Source: Marsupella aquatica (taxonomy: Eukaryota; Marchantiophyta). Taken from it: a DNA stretch of 64,000 nt. Position numbers and translations under genes: made by a program. Positions 1 through 14,685 of this stretch are shown piece after piece; position 1 is the first letter of the stretch; each line of letters opens with the position of its first letter. The notes under the pieces were generated by a model. It was not told the DNA's origin, did no database searches, and worked only from the letters and a program-made list of their open reading frames with translations. The stretch covers positions 23,250,001 to 23,314,000 of the forward strand of contig OZ316894.1 of the NCBI GenBank assembly GCA_973895155.1, given 5' to 3'.

Positions 1-430
1 CAATCTTGAGTCACTTGAATTTTAACAATCTCCTGGTTTGAATGTTAATAACCCAGTCTAGTTCAGACTTGTATTCAATCTTGAGTCATGTGCATATTCA
101 CCCCACAATCCCCTTGTAATTTTTCACGCCCACCCCAATTTATGGGTCTAGTTCAGACTTGTATTCAATCTTGAGTCACTGTGCATACTCACTCCACAGT
201 CCCCTTGTCATTTTTCACTCCCACCCCAATTTTTGGTTTCCTCCCAGAGTCACTGTCTAGAAGACTTGCTTTCAATCTTTAGTCACACCACTCACCTCAC
301 AGCCCCCTTGTCATTCATTTTCCGCCCCCACCCCAATTTTTGGTTACCTCCAGAGTCATGGTCTAGAAGGAGCTTCACTCTGAACAGTAGCTGTAAGCAC
401 TACGTTTGGATCACAATTTGCTGGTGAGAT
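1..430. repeat. Degenerate tandem repeat, about 4 units of 90-105 bp
   Basis: A unit beginning CAATCTTGAGTCAC recurs at about 1, 77, 167 and 272. It is followed by a conserved CCACAATCCCCTTGT block and a CCCACCCCAATTTTTGG block. The last unit ends in CAGAGTCATGGTCTAGA, and the same ending reappears near 33241-33260, so part of the unit is also dispersed. Small ORFs here are by-products of the repeat. No function is visible. Confidence 0.75.
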
Positions 431-1005
431 AAATACACAAATTCTGCCCTATTTGAACAAAAATCACTTTTGTTCAAATGGATGGGGGATGGGAGCACGC
501 CTCTCTTAATTTCATTTTTAGACTCGAACACCCGGGTTCTGTTTCCAGTGGGAGAAAAGAGGTCAAAGATGTCATTGCAAGGTTGGGGCGTGGTTATGAG
601 GGCTTGACTGCCACAATGTTTTGGATCCAGTTTCAGTTCAGCCTTTTGTTCGGCTGAAGTTCAATCTAAATCACTCCAAATCTTCAAGACATTGCAGTGC
701 AACAGGGAACTCGCCAAATAAAGCATAAGTAATGTACTCGTCCTGCAACAGAGAGATTGGTTGATGATTGATACCCATCTTCTGCTACGTTCAGTCTCAG
801 CAGCCGTGTGTTGAGCACAAAGCGAACTATTCTTTCGCCTTTTACTAAAGAATACCGTGTGCGCGACACTAAAGCGGCTTACACGAATGTTTGGATAGCT
901 CTTCAGTGAGCACCACCAAAATAGCCCAATTAGCATGCGTTGTTTTTCAGCTCAAAACAGTCCTGTCACCAATACGATTCAATTTGCAATCTCGCGCAAG
1001 TTTAC
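431..1005. other. Intergenic stretch, no supported feature
   Basis: This stretch lies between the first two repeat arrays. Only short overlapping ORFs of 60-99 codons occur on both strands, without recognisable domains or splice context. I see no gene, RNA or regulatory site that can be supported. Confidence 0.5.
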
Positions 1006-1811
1006 TGAGAGATCTTCCTAGTTTACTCGATGTATCGGAGTGTGATTTTGCGAGGAGCTCATCGAGGATTTTAACTACCAAGCTTTTTCCCCAATACGTC
1101 TACATTCCTTCGATCAAAACTCACGTAAGCAATTTTCCGAGGTCGAGTAGTTTACCAGTTGCAATCTTCTCTGTTGAAAGCTCTTTCTGAGAGATTTTTT
1201 AAGCTTACTCGATGCGAATGTGATTTGGCGCCTTCGATCAAAACTCACGTGAGCAATTTTCCGAGGTCGAGTAGTTTACCAGTTGCAATCTTCTCTGTTG
1301 AAAGCTCTTTCTGAGAGATTATTTAAGCTTTCTTGATGCAATGTGATGTGGCGCGGAGGACATCGATAATTTTCAACTACCCATCTTTCTCCCCAATGCG
1401 TCGACATTGCTTAAATCAAAATTCAGATATGCAATTTTCCTGAGCTGTGTAGTTACCATTTGCAATTCTCTGTTGTTAGCTCGTTCTGAGGGATCTTCTA
1501 AGCTTACTCGATGCATCGGAATGAGATTTTGCGCGGAGCACATCGATAATTTTCAACTACCAAGCTTTCTGTCGAATACGTCGACATTGGTTACTTAGAT
1601 GAAAGTTCACGTAAGCAATTTCCCGAGCTCGCTTATTTACCATTTGCAATGTTCTCTTTTCAACGCTCTTTCTGAGGGATCTTCTTAGCTTTACTCGATG
1701 GATCGGAATGTGACTTGAGCGGAGCACATCGATAATTTACAACTACCAAGCTTTCTCCCGAACACGACATTGCTATTCCCAAATTCACGTAAGCGATTTT
1801 CCGAGCTCGAG
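1006..1811. repeat. Five-unit tandem array, unit about 120-185 bp
   Basis: Units start with AGAGATCTT or AGGGATCTT near 1006, 1191, 1314, 1489 and 1675. Each full unit carries, in order, a TTACTCGATGCATCGGA block, GCGGAGCACATCGATAATTT, CAACTACCAAGCTTTCT, a TCACGTAAGCAATTTTCCGAG block and TTTACCATTTGCAAT. The second unit lacks about 60 bp in the middle, so it is a deletion derivative. The array lies about 430 bp beyond the 3' end of the convergent alpha-tubulin gene. The units look diverged and non-coding. Confidence 0.85.
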
Positions 1812-2239
1812 ATCTCGTCGCTCAGAACTACAAGGGGCAGAACTTATGGCTACGGGCATATTAGACGGGAACTTTTCACGGAAGGAAGCCTCAAGGGAAC
1901 TTTTTCTTTGTAGACAGAGTCTCAAAAGACGAACGCTGAACTGAAGTAGAGACGACATCGAAAACTTGGACTCGAGATTCAATCCGCTGCCTTTCCAGAC
2001 AGAATTACATCAATTTATATTTTCAAGGGGACGTATTCGGATGTTTCGATAGCTAAATTCTTAAGAATTTCGACCTTGAGAGAATGCCTGAATGTGTCAT
2101 CTGCCGACTTTGCTAATGCTAAATACTCATCAAGCTCACCTTCTCTCTACACTTTCGACGATATTACAAACAAACTGTCTACGATCCGCCGGCCAGAACT
2201 CTACAAGAGGTTTCGAGGGCCACATGTATGGAGATGGTG
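1812..2239 (-). other. 3' flank of the alpha-tubulin gene
   Basis: This is the region downstream of the tubulin stop codon on the minus strand and should contain its 3' UTR and polyadenylation site. I did not identify a convincing poly(A) signal. The short ORFs here have no recognisable content. Confidence 0.4.
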
Positions 2240-6374
<4,135 letters not shown>

Positions 6375-6749
6375 CTATGTTGCAAAGTCCAGTGGACAAC
6401 GCACGCAAGGGAAATGGAATGGGGATGTTCTCCTCCATATCTTCTGGCTATAACGAAGCCAGCACCACATTTTATTCCGAACCACATTTCGCTGAGGAAC
6501 GATAAACTCCAACTCAAAGAGAACTTCATTTTTTGAAGAGGCTTTGTCCATCTCGTGTCCATCGATTAAATATGCCCACATGTCCGCCGCCAGCTTTTCT
6601 AAGTATCGTTTGACAAAAACGACTCTAGGATCGAGAGCGTTCTGTGAAGCGAAAAGACAGTTCCAAGCTTCTTGATTCTGGTTTAGGTCAATCATACATC
6701 CGTTATCTTTCTGCGCGTCCATTGAAATTTCATGAACAGAACTCGGCAA
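6375..6749 (-). other. Possible orphan exon or gene relic, unknown product
   Basis: A minus-strand open frame of about 124 codons. Its middle part has protein-like composition with charged and aromatic residues (LEKLAADMWAYLIDGHEMDK), and a candidate acceptor CTAAACCAG precedes AATCAAGAAGC near 6683-6690. I do not recognise the family and found no phase-compatible neighbouring exon. It could be one exon of an unmodelled gene, a decayed gene, or chance. The start codon implied by the open frame is not supported. Confidence 0.25.
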
Positions 6750-6869
6750 ACGATTTCACAGACGTGTTTCTGCGAATTCTCATCGCAATCCATCTCACAC
6801 AATCACACGCCAAGAGGGATCAAATCTGCAAAAGTCAGGTTTCTAGGGAATAGGTACTGACGATCAAGA

Positions 6870-7260
6870 GCTCGACGCTTTATTGCCGGGAATTTTGAAA
6901 CTCCGTGAAAAGCCTTCGAAAGATTGACATTCCGAAATTGAATGTTAAAAGCTGCATACCATAGCTCACTCGACTCTGTTCCCCATGGCCTACTGTAAGT
7001 TAGAGCCCCTAGAGGAAGGGGGCTGGCCCTTATGTCCCAGGGCTTTGAGGCTAGCCATTTTAGCCTAAACTTCTCCCCTAACGAAAGTGTTACTACTTTC
7101 TAGATGTCCCAGGTCTCTCTCATCAGAGCCTCCTTTACACAACAGCAGGTGTTTATTTAACCTCAAAGAGCTCATGCATTCATTGTTTTTCCTAGCCATT
7201 ATTCTTCCTGGGGGTGAGGCTGTTGGCATTAGGGCCTCAAGTCAAAATTAGTTGAGTGAC
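6870..7260. other. Intergenic, no supported feature
   Basis: This stretch lies upstream of the 60-bp tandem repeat. Only short frames are present. The stretch 7000-7250 is rich in CCC/GGG and CTAG-like words and may be part of a larger degenerate repeat unit, but I could not define one. Confidence 0.35.
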
Positions 7261-7437
7261 CCTCCTATGCAGTTAACCCCACAGCTTTACCAGGCCATAG
7301 AATTTGCCAATAGGTAGGCCTCCTATGCAGTTTACCCCATAACTTTACCAGGCTATAGAATTTGCCAATAGGTCAGCCTCCTATGCAGTTTAACCCCATA
7401 GCATTACCAGGCTTTAGAATTTGCCAATAGGTAGGCT
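7261..7437. repeat. Tandem repeat, 3 copies of about 60 bp
   Basis: The block CCTCCTATGCAGTT, ACCCCA, TTACCAGG, AGAATTTGCCAATAGGT is repeated three times, starting near 7261, 7320 and 7378. The copies are close to identical, differing by a few substitutions, so the duplication is relatively recent. No coding content is seen. Confidence 0.9.
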
Positions 7438-7677
7438 TTTCGGTTTTAAGTTTCTTCTTGTTGTTCCCTAGGGGTGTTTCCTTTGCCTCCCCTTTGTTTG
7501 GTCTCTTGCCTTTGGGAATCTTGTTTCTTGGGTGGACACCTTTATTAATTGTTTTTGGTACAAGCCCGGATAAAATACCTGTATATATGCACTCGTTTGT
7601 ACCAGCTCAAATGCCAATTCGTGAGAGGCATACACACTTCTTTGCACTAGCTCTTGTATTAGCCCATATGAATAGCC

Positions 7678-7835
7678 CTACACACCTCTTTGTACTAGCT
7701 TGAATACCTGTTTATATTAGCCCATATTAGCCCTACACACCTCTTTGTACTAGCTTGAATACCTGTTTATATTACCCCATATTAGCCCTACACACCTCTT
7801 TGTACTAGCTTGAATACCTGTTTATATTAGCCCAC
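7678..7835. repeat. Tandem repeat, about 2.8 copies of 57 bp
   Basis: The unit carries CACACCTCTTTGTACTAGC, TTGAATACCTG and TTTATATTAGCCCATATTAG. Copies start near 7678, 7735 and 7792 and are nearly identical. A weaker relative (CACACTTCTTTGCACTAGC) lies just upstream at 7632. Confidence 0.9.
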
Positions 7836-7979
7836 ATGCACTGGAAGTGCTCCGAGTAACCAACCAGACTCTATGCCCATTGTCATTCTCACATAATTTA
7901 AATATCAAAAGTATTATTATCATATAATTTGCACTCATGATAGATAAATGTCGATTGCAAGATAACTTACACTGGCTTC

Positions 7980-8170
7980 AACCTATGGAGTGAGTAAATT
8001 ACAGCCTATGGATTCCCTCTAGGGAGTGAGATTGTAAAATAAATTACTGAGGCCTCATCCTATTGAGAAAGTAAATTATAGCCATTGCTTCACGCTATGG
8101 AGTAAGTCATAAATAATACAGTTCAGATTGCAACTTCACGGCAAAATTTACTCTATGGAGTGGGTCACGA
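7980..8170. repeat. Degenerate repeat with a TATGGAGTGAGTAAATTA core
   Basis: Variants of TATGGAGTGAGTAAATTACAG occur at about 7985, 8018, 8070, 8096 and 8153, interleaved with AT-rich sequence. The copies are strongly diverged and the spacing is irregular. It looks like an old decayed array with no coding potential. Confidence 0.5.
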
Positions 8171-8659
8171 ATCATAGATTTCCACCACAAATCAGAGTAT
8201 CGATAGAACATTGGTAGTGGGCGTGGGAGAGTACAAATTCCTCCACCTCCAGCCATAATGCTGTACATCTCATCTCGAGTGCTCTTTAACATCCTACAAA
8301 GCAGTTATCATAAGCTTCATAGTACCCTTGCCAGACTACTTTCTCATAGTCTGTGATGCGTTTTCTTACTTAGCACTTTATCATCGACTATATTGCAATT
8401 GCGTGCAAGGTAGAACGTTGTTGGATTGGGGACTTGGGCACGGGTGTTGTGGCGTGTTACTGGCATGATTTCGAATCATCTGAGCAATGTGGGCAAAGTT
8501 GGAAAGATCTTGACTTGGAGCTCCCCCGGAGCACCCTCTGGCCCGTGCAACACTCATCAAAAATGTTTCCATAATTATGGCCCCAGGGTGGTGCTTGGAC
8601 CTAAAGATTGCCAATGAATGAGGAAACGTATTTGAGTAATCAGCCATTTGTCCCCGTCT
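8171..8659. other. Intergenic, no supported gene
   Basis: Overlapping frames of 61-88 codons occur on both strands, without a recognised domain. None has a clear splice partner. I regard the region as non-coding. Confidence 0.4.
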
Positions 8660-8812
8660 CCCAATTCTGTACAGGTCAAGTGTCTCACTTTGGGAGGCGG
8701 AACATTTCTCGAAATTGAAGGCTTAACCCAATTCTGTACAGGGTGAAAGGTGAAGAAGGTTCTGTCACTTCAAGAGGCGGCACATTTCTCAGAATTGAAT
8801 ACTTAACCGAAT
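8660..8812. repeat. Tandem duplication, about 70-80 bp, 2 copies
   Basis: CCCAATTCTGTACAGG starts both copies, at 8660 and 8729. The copies share CACTT, GAGGCGG, ACATTTCTC and AATTGAA followed by CTTAACC. They differ by small insertions. Confidence 0.8.
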
Positions 8813-9055
8813 ACCCTCAAGGGCTGTCTCAGATTTCCAATGAATTATGCACAGATGTTGTCGAGACAAGGTCATTACTCCGAGCTGCAAGTATTGTTGC
8901 TGCCAGAAAAATTACAATGAACGGTGTCCTCCACAGAGTTTCATGTCTGAAAAGAGTATTCGAAAGATAGTTCACGCTGCGAATGTACCAACTTTCTCAG
9001 ACATTCAATGCGAATGACATTATCCACTTTCCCGGCAATCTTACGTGACTTGGAG

Positions 9056-10826
9056 CTAGGACGGTTGTGAGTACACGGCGACCGCGATGCCCACAGCAGG
9101 ACCTGCAAGAATGTTTGGGACAAAAGCATTGACAAAAGCACCGAAGGGAGGTCCAATAAACGGAACCTTCCGCACTAAGATTTTGGTGATATGCACAGCG
9201 ACCAGCCCTCCCAGCATGAACAGCCCAAGCCTCTTGCCTCGATCCAGAGCCACGCGCTTGAGCAGATGCCGTGCGTATAAATCGAAGGTACTCAAGTCGA
9301 TTGGCTGGCCTTGCTGCCCGGCGAAAGTCTCGTCATTCTGCGAAATCACATCAACATCCTCCTGCGTTGCTGGCCTTAGACAGACCTTTCCAGCCCTTTC
9401 ATCGAGGTCCTCTACAATTATCTGCCACAAAAGCAGAAGTCGTTCTCATTAGTGGCAAACCTCCACACTATGTGGCATGGAAATGGCAACAGGCTTAACG
9501 TCCCTTGGATCCACGATGAAGATATTGAAATGATTCGAAATATATTCATTGCCTTCAGCGACAACACAGTAAATTTCCCAAAGGAAATCACTCACTGTTT
9601 TGGCTGTGTAGAAGGCTACATATTCTAATTTCTTCTCAAGACACCAAAATTCATATGCCTGACGGTGGATAAAATTGACATATCATTTCAATCCAACGCA
9701 ATCAACGACTGATGTGAACATTGCACACTCTTAAGAGACTATTGTAGGTCCAAACATACGCCGTACATTGTGACAACTTTGCACACAACCTGAGCACCTC
9801 AATGTAACCTCTACTACTCGCATGGGAGCTAAGATTTAGGCAATGACATTCATGAACATCGCGCAGATACCCTAAACAAGCTGCAACGCAACGACAATGA
9901 GCCAGCTCCTCTTTATGCTAGTCACATACGGGACCAAAAACGGGACCAAATCCCGTCGGTTGGATTACATGAAGTCCCCAAAACACCCTGCTATACTGAT
10001 AGGGCCCACTACACGGAAAATGCGGGGGATGATAAGACCGGAGAAGCCCCTCTTCAAAGCAAAGAGTGCCAGCCTTGTTCACGAGAGGAATATTAGGAGA
10101 CTCGAAGTAGGCCAGTTGCGAAGTGAGGGGGAGAAATCCAACGAGTCCCTAGCAGTGCGATAATGAATGCCATCTTTAACTAGCGGAAACTGACCTATAT
10201 ATCCAAAGCTCTCACAATCCTTGACACAAAATACTTCCAAGATCTCCCTCTCGTACTCAGCAGGCGAGGGACGGCAAGAACAAGACACTACATCTGCGTG
10301 AAATGCAGACTATTGTAGGTTTCTGTCGACTACCGCCATTTGACCTAACCGTGCTATTAAATGGAACACTACTGCTACACAAGCGAGAGTTCTCCACATC
10401 TAAGAATAAATTAATTTGTAAAGAACGTCCAATCAGTACCTCCTCAATGTTTACGTTAGAAACAATTTGATTTAGACAGTAATGATCATTGGGTTTGAGA
10501 CAATAATCGGATAGAGCAATACAGGACAACAAAGGGAGAAAGAGCCATGCCTGTAGAAAGTACTGGAGAGCCGAGAGGAGGTGCTCCGGGGGCATGGTAG
10601 AGTAAGGAACTGGGAGGCAAAAACGCGAATAAGCAGCACGCACAGCACCTTTGAAGCGGGGCGAGGCATCTATCAAACGATTCACACTTTCGTTCAAGCT
10701 GGCAACACTCCCAGACCCTTCGACGATTCCCTTCTCATTGTTCAGCAAATTTCTCTGCCTCTCTCCTCCGCGTCTGTGATCATCACCGCTCCCATGCCTT
10801 CTCTCGTGATTGCTCATCGTCCCCAT
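9056..10826 (-). CDS. Probable small membrane protein gene, exon chain incomplete
   Basis: Two parts look coding. The C-terminal exon spans 9428-9056 on the minus strand. It follows a good acceptor (TTTGTGGCAG) and encodes about 124 aa: an acidic start (IIVEDLDERAGKV), a helical stretch with FDLYARHLLKRVALDRGK, and two hydrophobic segments around LGLFMLGGLVAVH and FIGPPFGAFVNAFVPNILAG, ending at a TAG stop. The N-terminal exon starts at the ATG at 10826, has an Arg/Gly-rich charged start and then LNESVNRLIDASPRFKGAV. It stays open past 10650, so its true donor is unclear. A short middle exon near 10258-10225 (YEREILE) would join the last exon in phase 0 but is only a guess. I do not recognise the family. 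Two membrane passes suggest an organelle or endomembrane protein. Confidence 0.45.
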
Positions 10827-11530
10827 TTCCGCCCCCAAAACAGAACCGTCCGCAAAACTGCCTCACGAATGCCCGACCTAGTGACTTCTTCAACGTCCTA
10901 GTAAGCTCAGTGCCAATTCTCTTCAAAGTGTATACCACTAACCAAGCAATGCTCAGAATTCCTCATTTTCTGCGATTGAAGAAGAACACACAATTACTTC
11001 AACCCGCTGAGCTTAACATCACCATATCAATCGACTCATTCTCTTCTCTTCTCTTCTCTCCCCTCTCCAACCACAATGCCGGTGCCTCGAATTCCCACCA
11101 CCGATATTTTCTCCAGCGTTGTTCCCTCCGAAACTTCAGTGACGAAGAACAAGTCTAAAACCCCCAAACAAGTTCTCTAATTCCCACGAGACGCAAACTG
11201 CCCCCATTCCTCCGCCACAATGTATTGATCAAATCCTCCTCAAAACCCCTCTTCGCTCGCTGAGACGTGATCGAAGAACGCCCGCCCACAGACGGCATTG
11301 CAGCAAGGCGAGGCGATTGTGTTCACGGCTCGTCTGAAGTGTCACTCACAGTTAACTCGCGAGACTGCGAGGTCGAGACGAGGACAAGACAGTTCGCCAC
11401 TTCGGTGTGCAACACCTCGAGTGCACTACACACGGATCGCAAGTGCTCCTCCACTTCATTACTACAACGGCCACAACCTGTAAGTCAATCGTGCGGCAGG
11501 GATCCAACAGTTCGTTTTTTATTAGTGATT
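10827..11530. other. Upstream flank of the membrane-protein gene
   Basis: This should hold the promoter of the minus-strand gene ending at 10826. The segment 11041-11070 is CT-rich (TCTTCTCTTCTC-type). Plus-strand frames at 11267-11601 overlap one another and have no recognised domain. A resemblance of 10998-11030 to the start of large-subunit rRNA was examined and rejected. Confidence 0.35.
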
Positions 11531-11533
11531 ATT

Positions 11534-11765
11534 GGGGTTTATTACATTGCCACTCTTTCGTTCTTTTTGCTTTGGAATACCTCAAGCTGACCCACCCATG
11601 ACTACCTCAAGCTGACCCATTTAACACATGATAGGCCATCAACTCCTGAGCATGCTAGTGGTTAGTGGGGTTTATTACATTGCCACTCTTTTTTTTTGTT
11701 GCCTTGAATTCCTCAAGTTGACCCATCCAATATAGGATAGACTACCAACTCAGGAGCTTGTACCT
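11534..11765. repeat. Duplicated 133-bp segment, also dispersed
   Basis: GGGGTTTATTACATTGCCAC starts copies at 11534 and 11667. Both continue with CTCTTT, a T-rich stretch, CCTCAAG, TGACCCA and ATCAACTC or CCAACTC. The same core occurs in reverse orientation near 31595-31615, so it is a dispersed repeat. A short GTAGGGTAGCC repeat follows at 11778-11822. Confidence 0.75.
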
Positions 11766-12061
11766 CTGTAGGGTAGCCCACAAGGGGGGAGCATGTACCT
11801 CTGTAGGGTAGCCTAGGGTAGCCACAGAGGGGGTCATACCCAGTACCAGGAGGAGGACAGTGTTGGACCAGAGCTCCAAAGGGGACCAACTATAGCTGTA
11901 AGCATAGTCTTATGGGCTGAAACTTTCTAGATGTAAAATTTTTATGGGGCTTGTATTTTGGTAGCCCATAACTCCTTACTTTGGGGCCATGAAGAATTGT
12001 ATGGCTTGGCCGTATCTCATTTATGGCATTGTTTTAAGATGCACTCTTCTACAGAAAAAAG

Positions 12062-12200
12062 ATGTCGTGCGCATACACATCGCTACACAATATACATCGC
12101 TTGTCATATACATCCAAACATAGTCACACTTCCACATCACAAACACAAGAGAATGGAATACAAGTGGAACTCATGTCCACACATGTCCAAAACCCACAAT
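12062..12200. repeat. Dispersed direct repeat, copy 1
   Basis: Shares ordered blocks with 13345-13482: CATCGCTACA or CATTGCTACA, GCTTGTCA, CACAAACACAAGA, AATGG, TCATGTCCAC and AAAACCCA. The copies are moderately diverged and lie about 1.28 kb apart in the same orientation. Small ORFs in both copies are read through the repeat and are not thought to be genes. Confidence 0.65.
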
Positions 12201-13344
12201 TAATCTCCATACAATCGGCACAACGATCCCGGTCAACAATACCCCATCGATCCCGCACCGATCCGATCACACACGTATGTCAAGCCAACGCACCTTGCAC
12301 TACTCAAGGAATCCACGTTACACAAGCGGAGCTCACAGCCACCATAGCCACTCAAGCTCCTCTCTCTCCAAGGCTCAACATTGAAAGATGACCTTTCAAT
12401 GCCTCACAAGTGAGAAGTACCCTCTCACACAACCTGATGGAACCTTATCGGCTCATATAGCACACATACCAAACATACGGATCTAGATAGTATGATACAC
12501 TCTAACACTACCTAGAATGGTGTGACAAAGACCTGCCCCTCCCCACTACGATCATTTAGCATTAGGGCACCACTTCATGTATGCCATTCAAGAAGTAGGT
12601 TTGGTATTTAAATGATAAGGTCAGCCTATTAGTGTGACCAATTCTCTTTGGTCATAGACCTGGTCTTTTTTTTATAAAAAGGATTAAGGGGAAATCTATG
12701 AAACACCACAACAGTTAGTCACAACATTGAACTCTAGACCTATAAGTCTCAACTCATGTAAGTTATCACAGAGCCATGCCTCTCTGGGCAATAGGCCTTG
12801 TCTTTCTAACCCACCACTATCACTATACTAAAAGGGTGCACTCCCACCTTCTATTAGGGATAAATAGAGCAATGGAGAGTTAACCATGAACAATTACACA
12901 ACATTGACTTTACAAATGTTAATTACTTCTAAAGTGTTCCGACTGGGTTTTTGGTTTCTAGTCTCAAGATCACACTTTTTTGTACTTGTGACACAGGGTG
13001 AAAGTTTTCAGACTTTGCTGTCAATTCTGTCAAAATTTAGTGTTTGCTAGCTCTCTTGCTTATCCTCCTTTGGTAACCCTCCACCAATGCACTCCGAGAG
13101 AAAGTTCAGCTGGTCACCTACACTAACTTGTGTTCATCTGTTGACTCAAAAGTGCTTGGAGGAGGACTTTCTCGCAACATAGGGATTTGTGCTATTGTTA
13201 TTCCTTAGTGAGACATTTGCCATCTTCTCTATTCTACAATGACAATAACACTTTGTAGTCATGCCATGAACTAAATAGTTCAACTAGTGTATTCTGGATT
13301 TCACTATTTTTGAATTTCTTATTCCCATAGAGGATTTGGGTTGT
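12201..13344. other. Gene-free stretch between dispersed repeats
   Basis: AT-rich DNA with no open frame above about 60 codons and no recognised protein. It lies between two copies of the same repeat and may be the inside of a decayed mobile element, but I see no coding or terminal signal to support that. Confidence 0.4.
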
Positions 13345-13482
13345 TGTGCCAATACACATTGCTACAAAACATAATTTGCTTGTCACACATATTCACTGAT
13401 GGTCCTAATCTAATAACACAAACACAAGAAAATGGTATGCAAAGTGGAAGTCATGTCCACCAATACACAAAACCCATAGTAT
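13345..13482. repeat. Dispersed direct repeat, copy 2
   Basis: Partner of 12062-12200; see the shared blocks listed there. It contains ACACAAACACAAGAAAATGG and GTCATGTCCACC. It lies about 1.2 kb upstream of the NUP214 start codon. Confidence 0.65.
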
Positions 13483-13896
13483 ACAAACAATGTATGTTCT
13501 GTAGCGATGTGTCTGCACATGAGAGACGTTGAGAGTGAAAATGTTATCAAGCACAAGTGAAAGTTAGTTAGTTGGATGCCATGGCAAGCCAGTAAGTCAA
13601 CCTGACAATTGAATTTCAAGGCATACAGTGTGTAGGTTAGGAGGACCCAAGGGTGGTCAAAGTCACCTAAGTGTTTCCTCACATGACCCTTCTTTTTCTA
13701 TATCCAACTACCTTGTTAACCACAACCTGGTTGGTAACATCCATTTTGGGGACTCCTCCTTTTTGCCATCTAAAGTACTAGAACACACAAAAAATATCAA
13801 TGGCAGCAAAAAGCAAAAGAAATTCGAACCACTTATTGGATTCTTAGAAAAACACAAAAAAAATGTAAATGGCAGAAAATTTAATTTAAAACCACC

Positions 13897-13905
13897 TATA
13901 AAAGG
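13897..13905 (+). promoter_or_regulatory. Candidate TATA box of NUP214
   Basis: TATAAAAGG is the best TATA match upstream of the NUP214 start codon at 14686. It would place transcription start near 13930, leaving a leader of about 750 bp with one or more introns. This fits the splice-like signals at 14341-14605. The assignment rests on motif match and position only. Confidence 0.35.
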
Positions 13906-14300
13906 CCACTAGTGAGTCGCCAACAACATTTTCTTCGCTCTGAAAATTACTCTTTGTTCGCGTTACACAATACCTCGTAGGGAAAGCCCAACGGGGGGAC
14001 AGGGTTTAGGGGAGAGAGAGCTGCCTCTCTAGTCGAAATTGATTTCCGCAAAGGAGCACAAGTTCAACGCTTCTTTTAAATCACTCAACGATCGAGTGGC
14101 TGTTTACGACAATCAGCTCTACAGAGACATCGAGCTTCCATACTGGTACGTGAGGATGCATATTGGTTGGGGCCTTCTTCGGGACGTTTGAGGTTCTTTC
14201 TCTGTTAATTGCGGACACAATGTCATTCATTGATCAGCAAGCCATTGTTTTGAACTTTGACGAGGAGGAAGGAGAGATATCTGGTGATTGGGTTGGATTT

Positions 14301-14605
14301 AAATGATCTGAGGGAGTGGAACCAGATTTCTAATTTTGATTTTTTCTCTGTTGCAGTACACGGCGGTCTTCTCTTGTTGTGGACTGGTGACGAAGAAGAT
14401 TGTAGGTATGATTTGCAGAATGAGGATTTGTAGGTCACGAGAAAGAAATACGTAAATGATCTGAGGGTGTGGAACCAGATTTCTAATTTTAATTTTTCTC
14501 TGTTGCAGTACACGGCGGTATTCTCTTGTTTGTGGACTGGTGACGAAAAAGATTGTAGGTATGATTTTCAGAATGAGGACTTGTAGGTCACGAAAAAGAA
14601 ACATC
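14301..14605 (+). repeat. 153-bp tandem duplication with splice signals, NUP214 leader
   Basis: Copies 14301-14453 and 14454-14605 are about 90% identical by eye. Each contains a strong acceptor (TTTTTCTCTGTTGCAG, ending at 14356 and 14508), a candidate exon of about 50 bp starting TACACGGCGGT, and a donor (TGTAG|GTATGA at about 14406 and 14559). The unit sits 80-385 bp upstream of the NUP214 start codon. It may give two alternative or tandem leader exons. Antisense frames across it are not thought to be coding. Confidence 0.8.
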
Positions 14606-14685
14606 GTTTAGTTCCATTCCTGTGCGGGAGGGATCACTTTTTGCTGCTTTGGGAGCCTCTTTGGAGCGGCGGAAACGAAGCAGTC

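Noticed and set aside
1006-1811. CRISPR-like or prokaryotic array
   Set aside because: Units are over 100 bp, degenerate and without regular spacers. The surrounding genes are nuclear plant genes with introns.
10950-11040. Resemblance to the start of large-subunit rRNA (ACCCGCTGAGCTTAACATCA)
   Set aside because: Only about 15 bases match well and the sequence following does not continue as rRNA. Probably chance or a tiny fragment.
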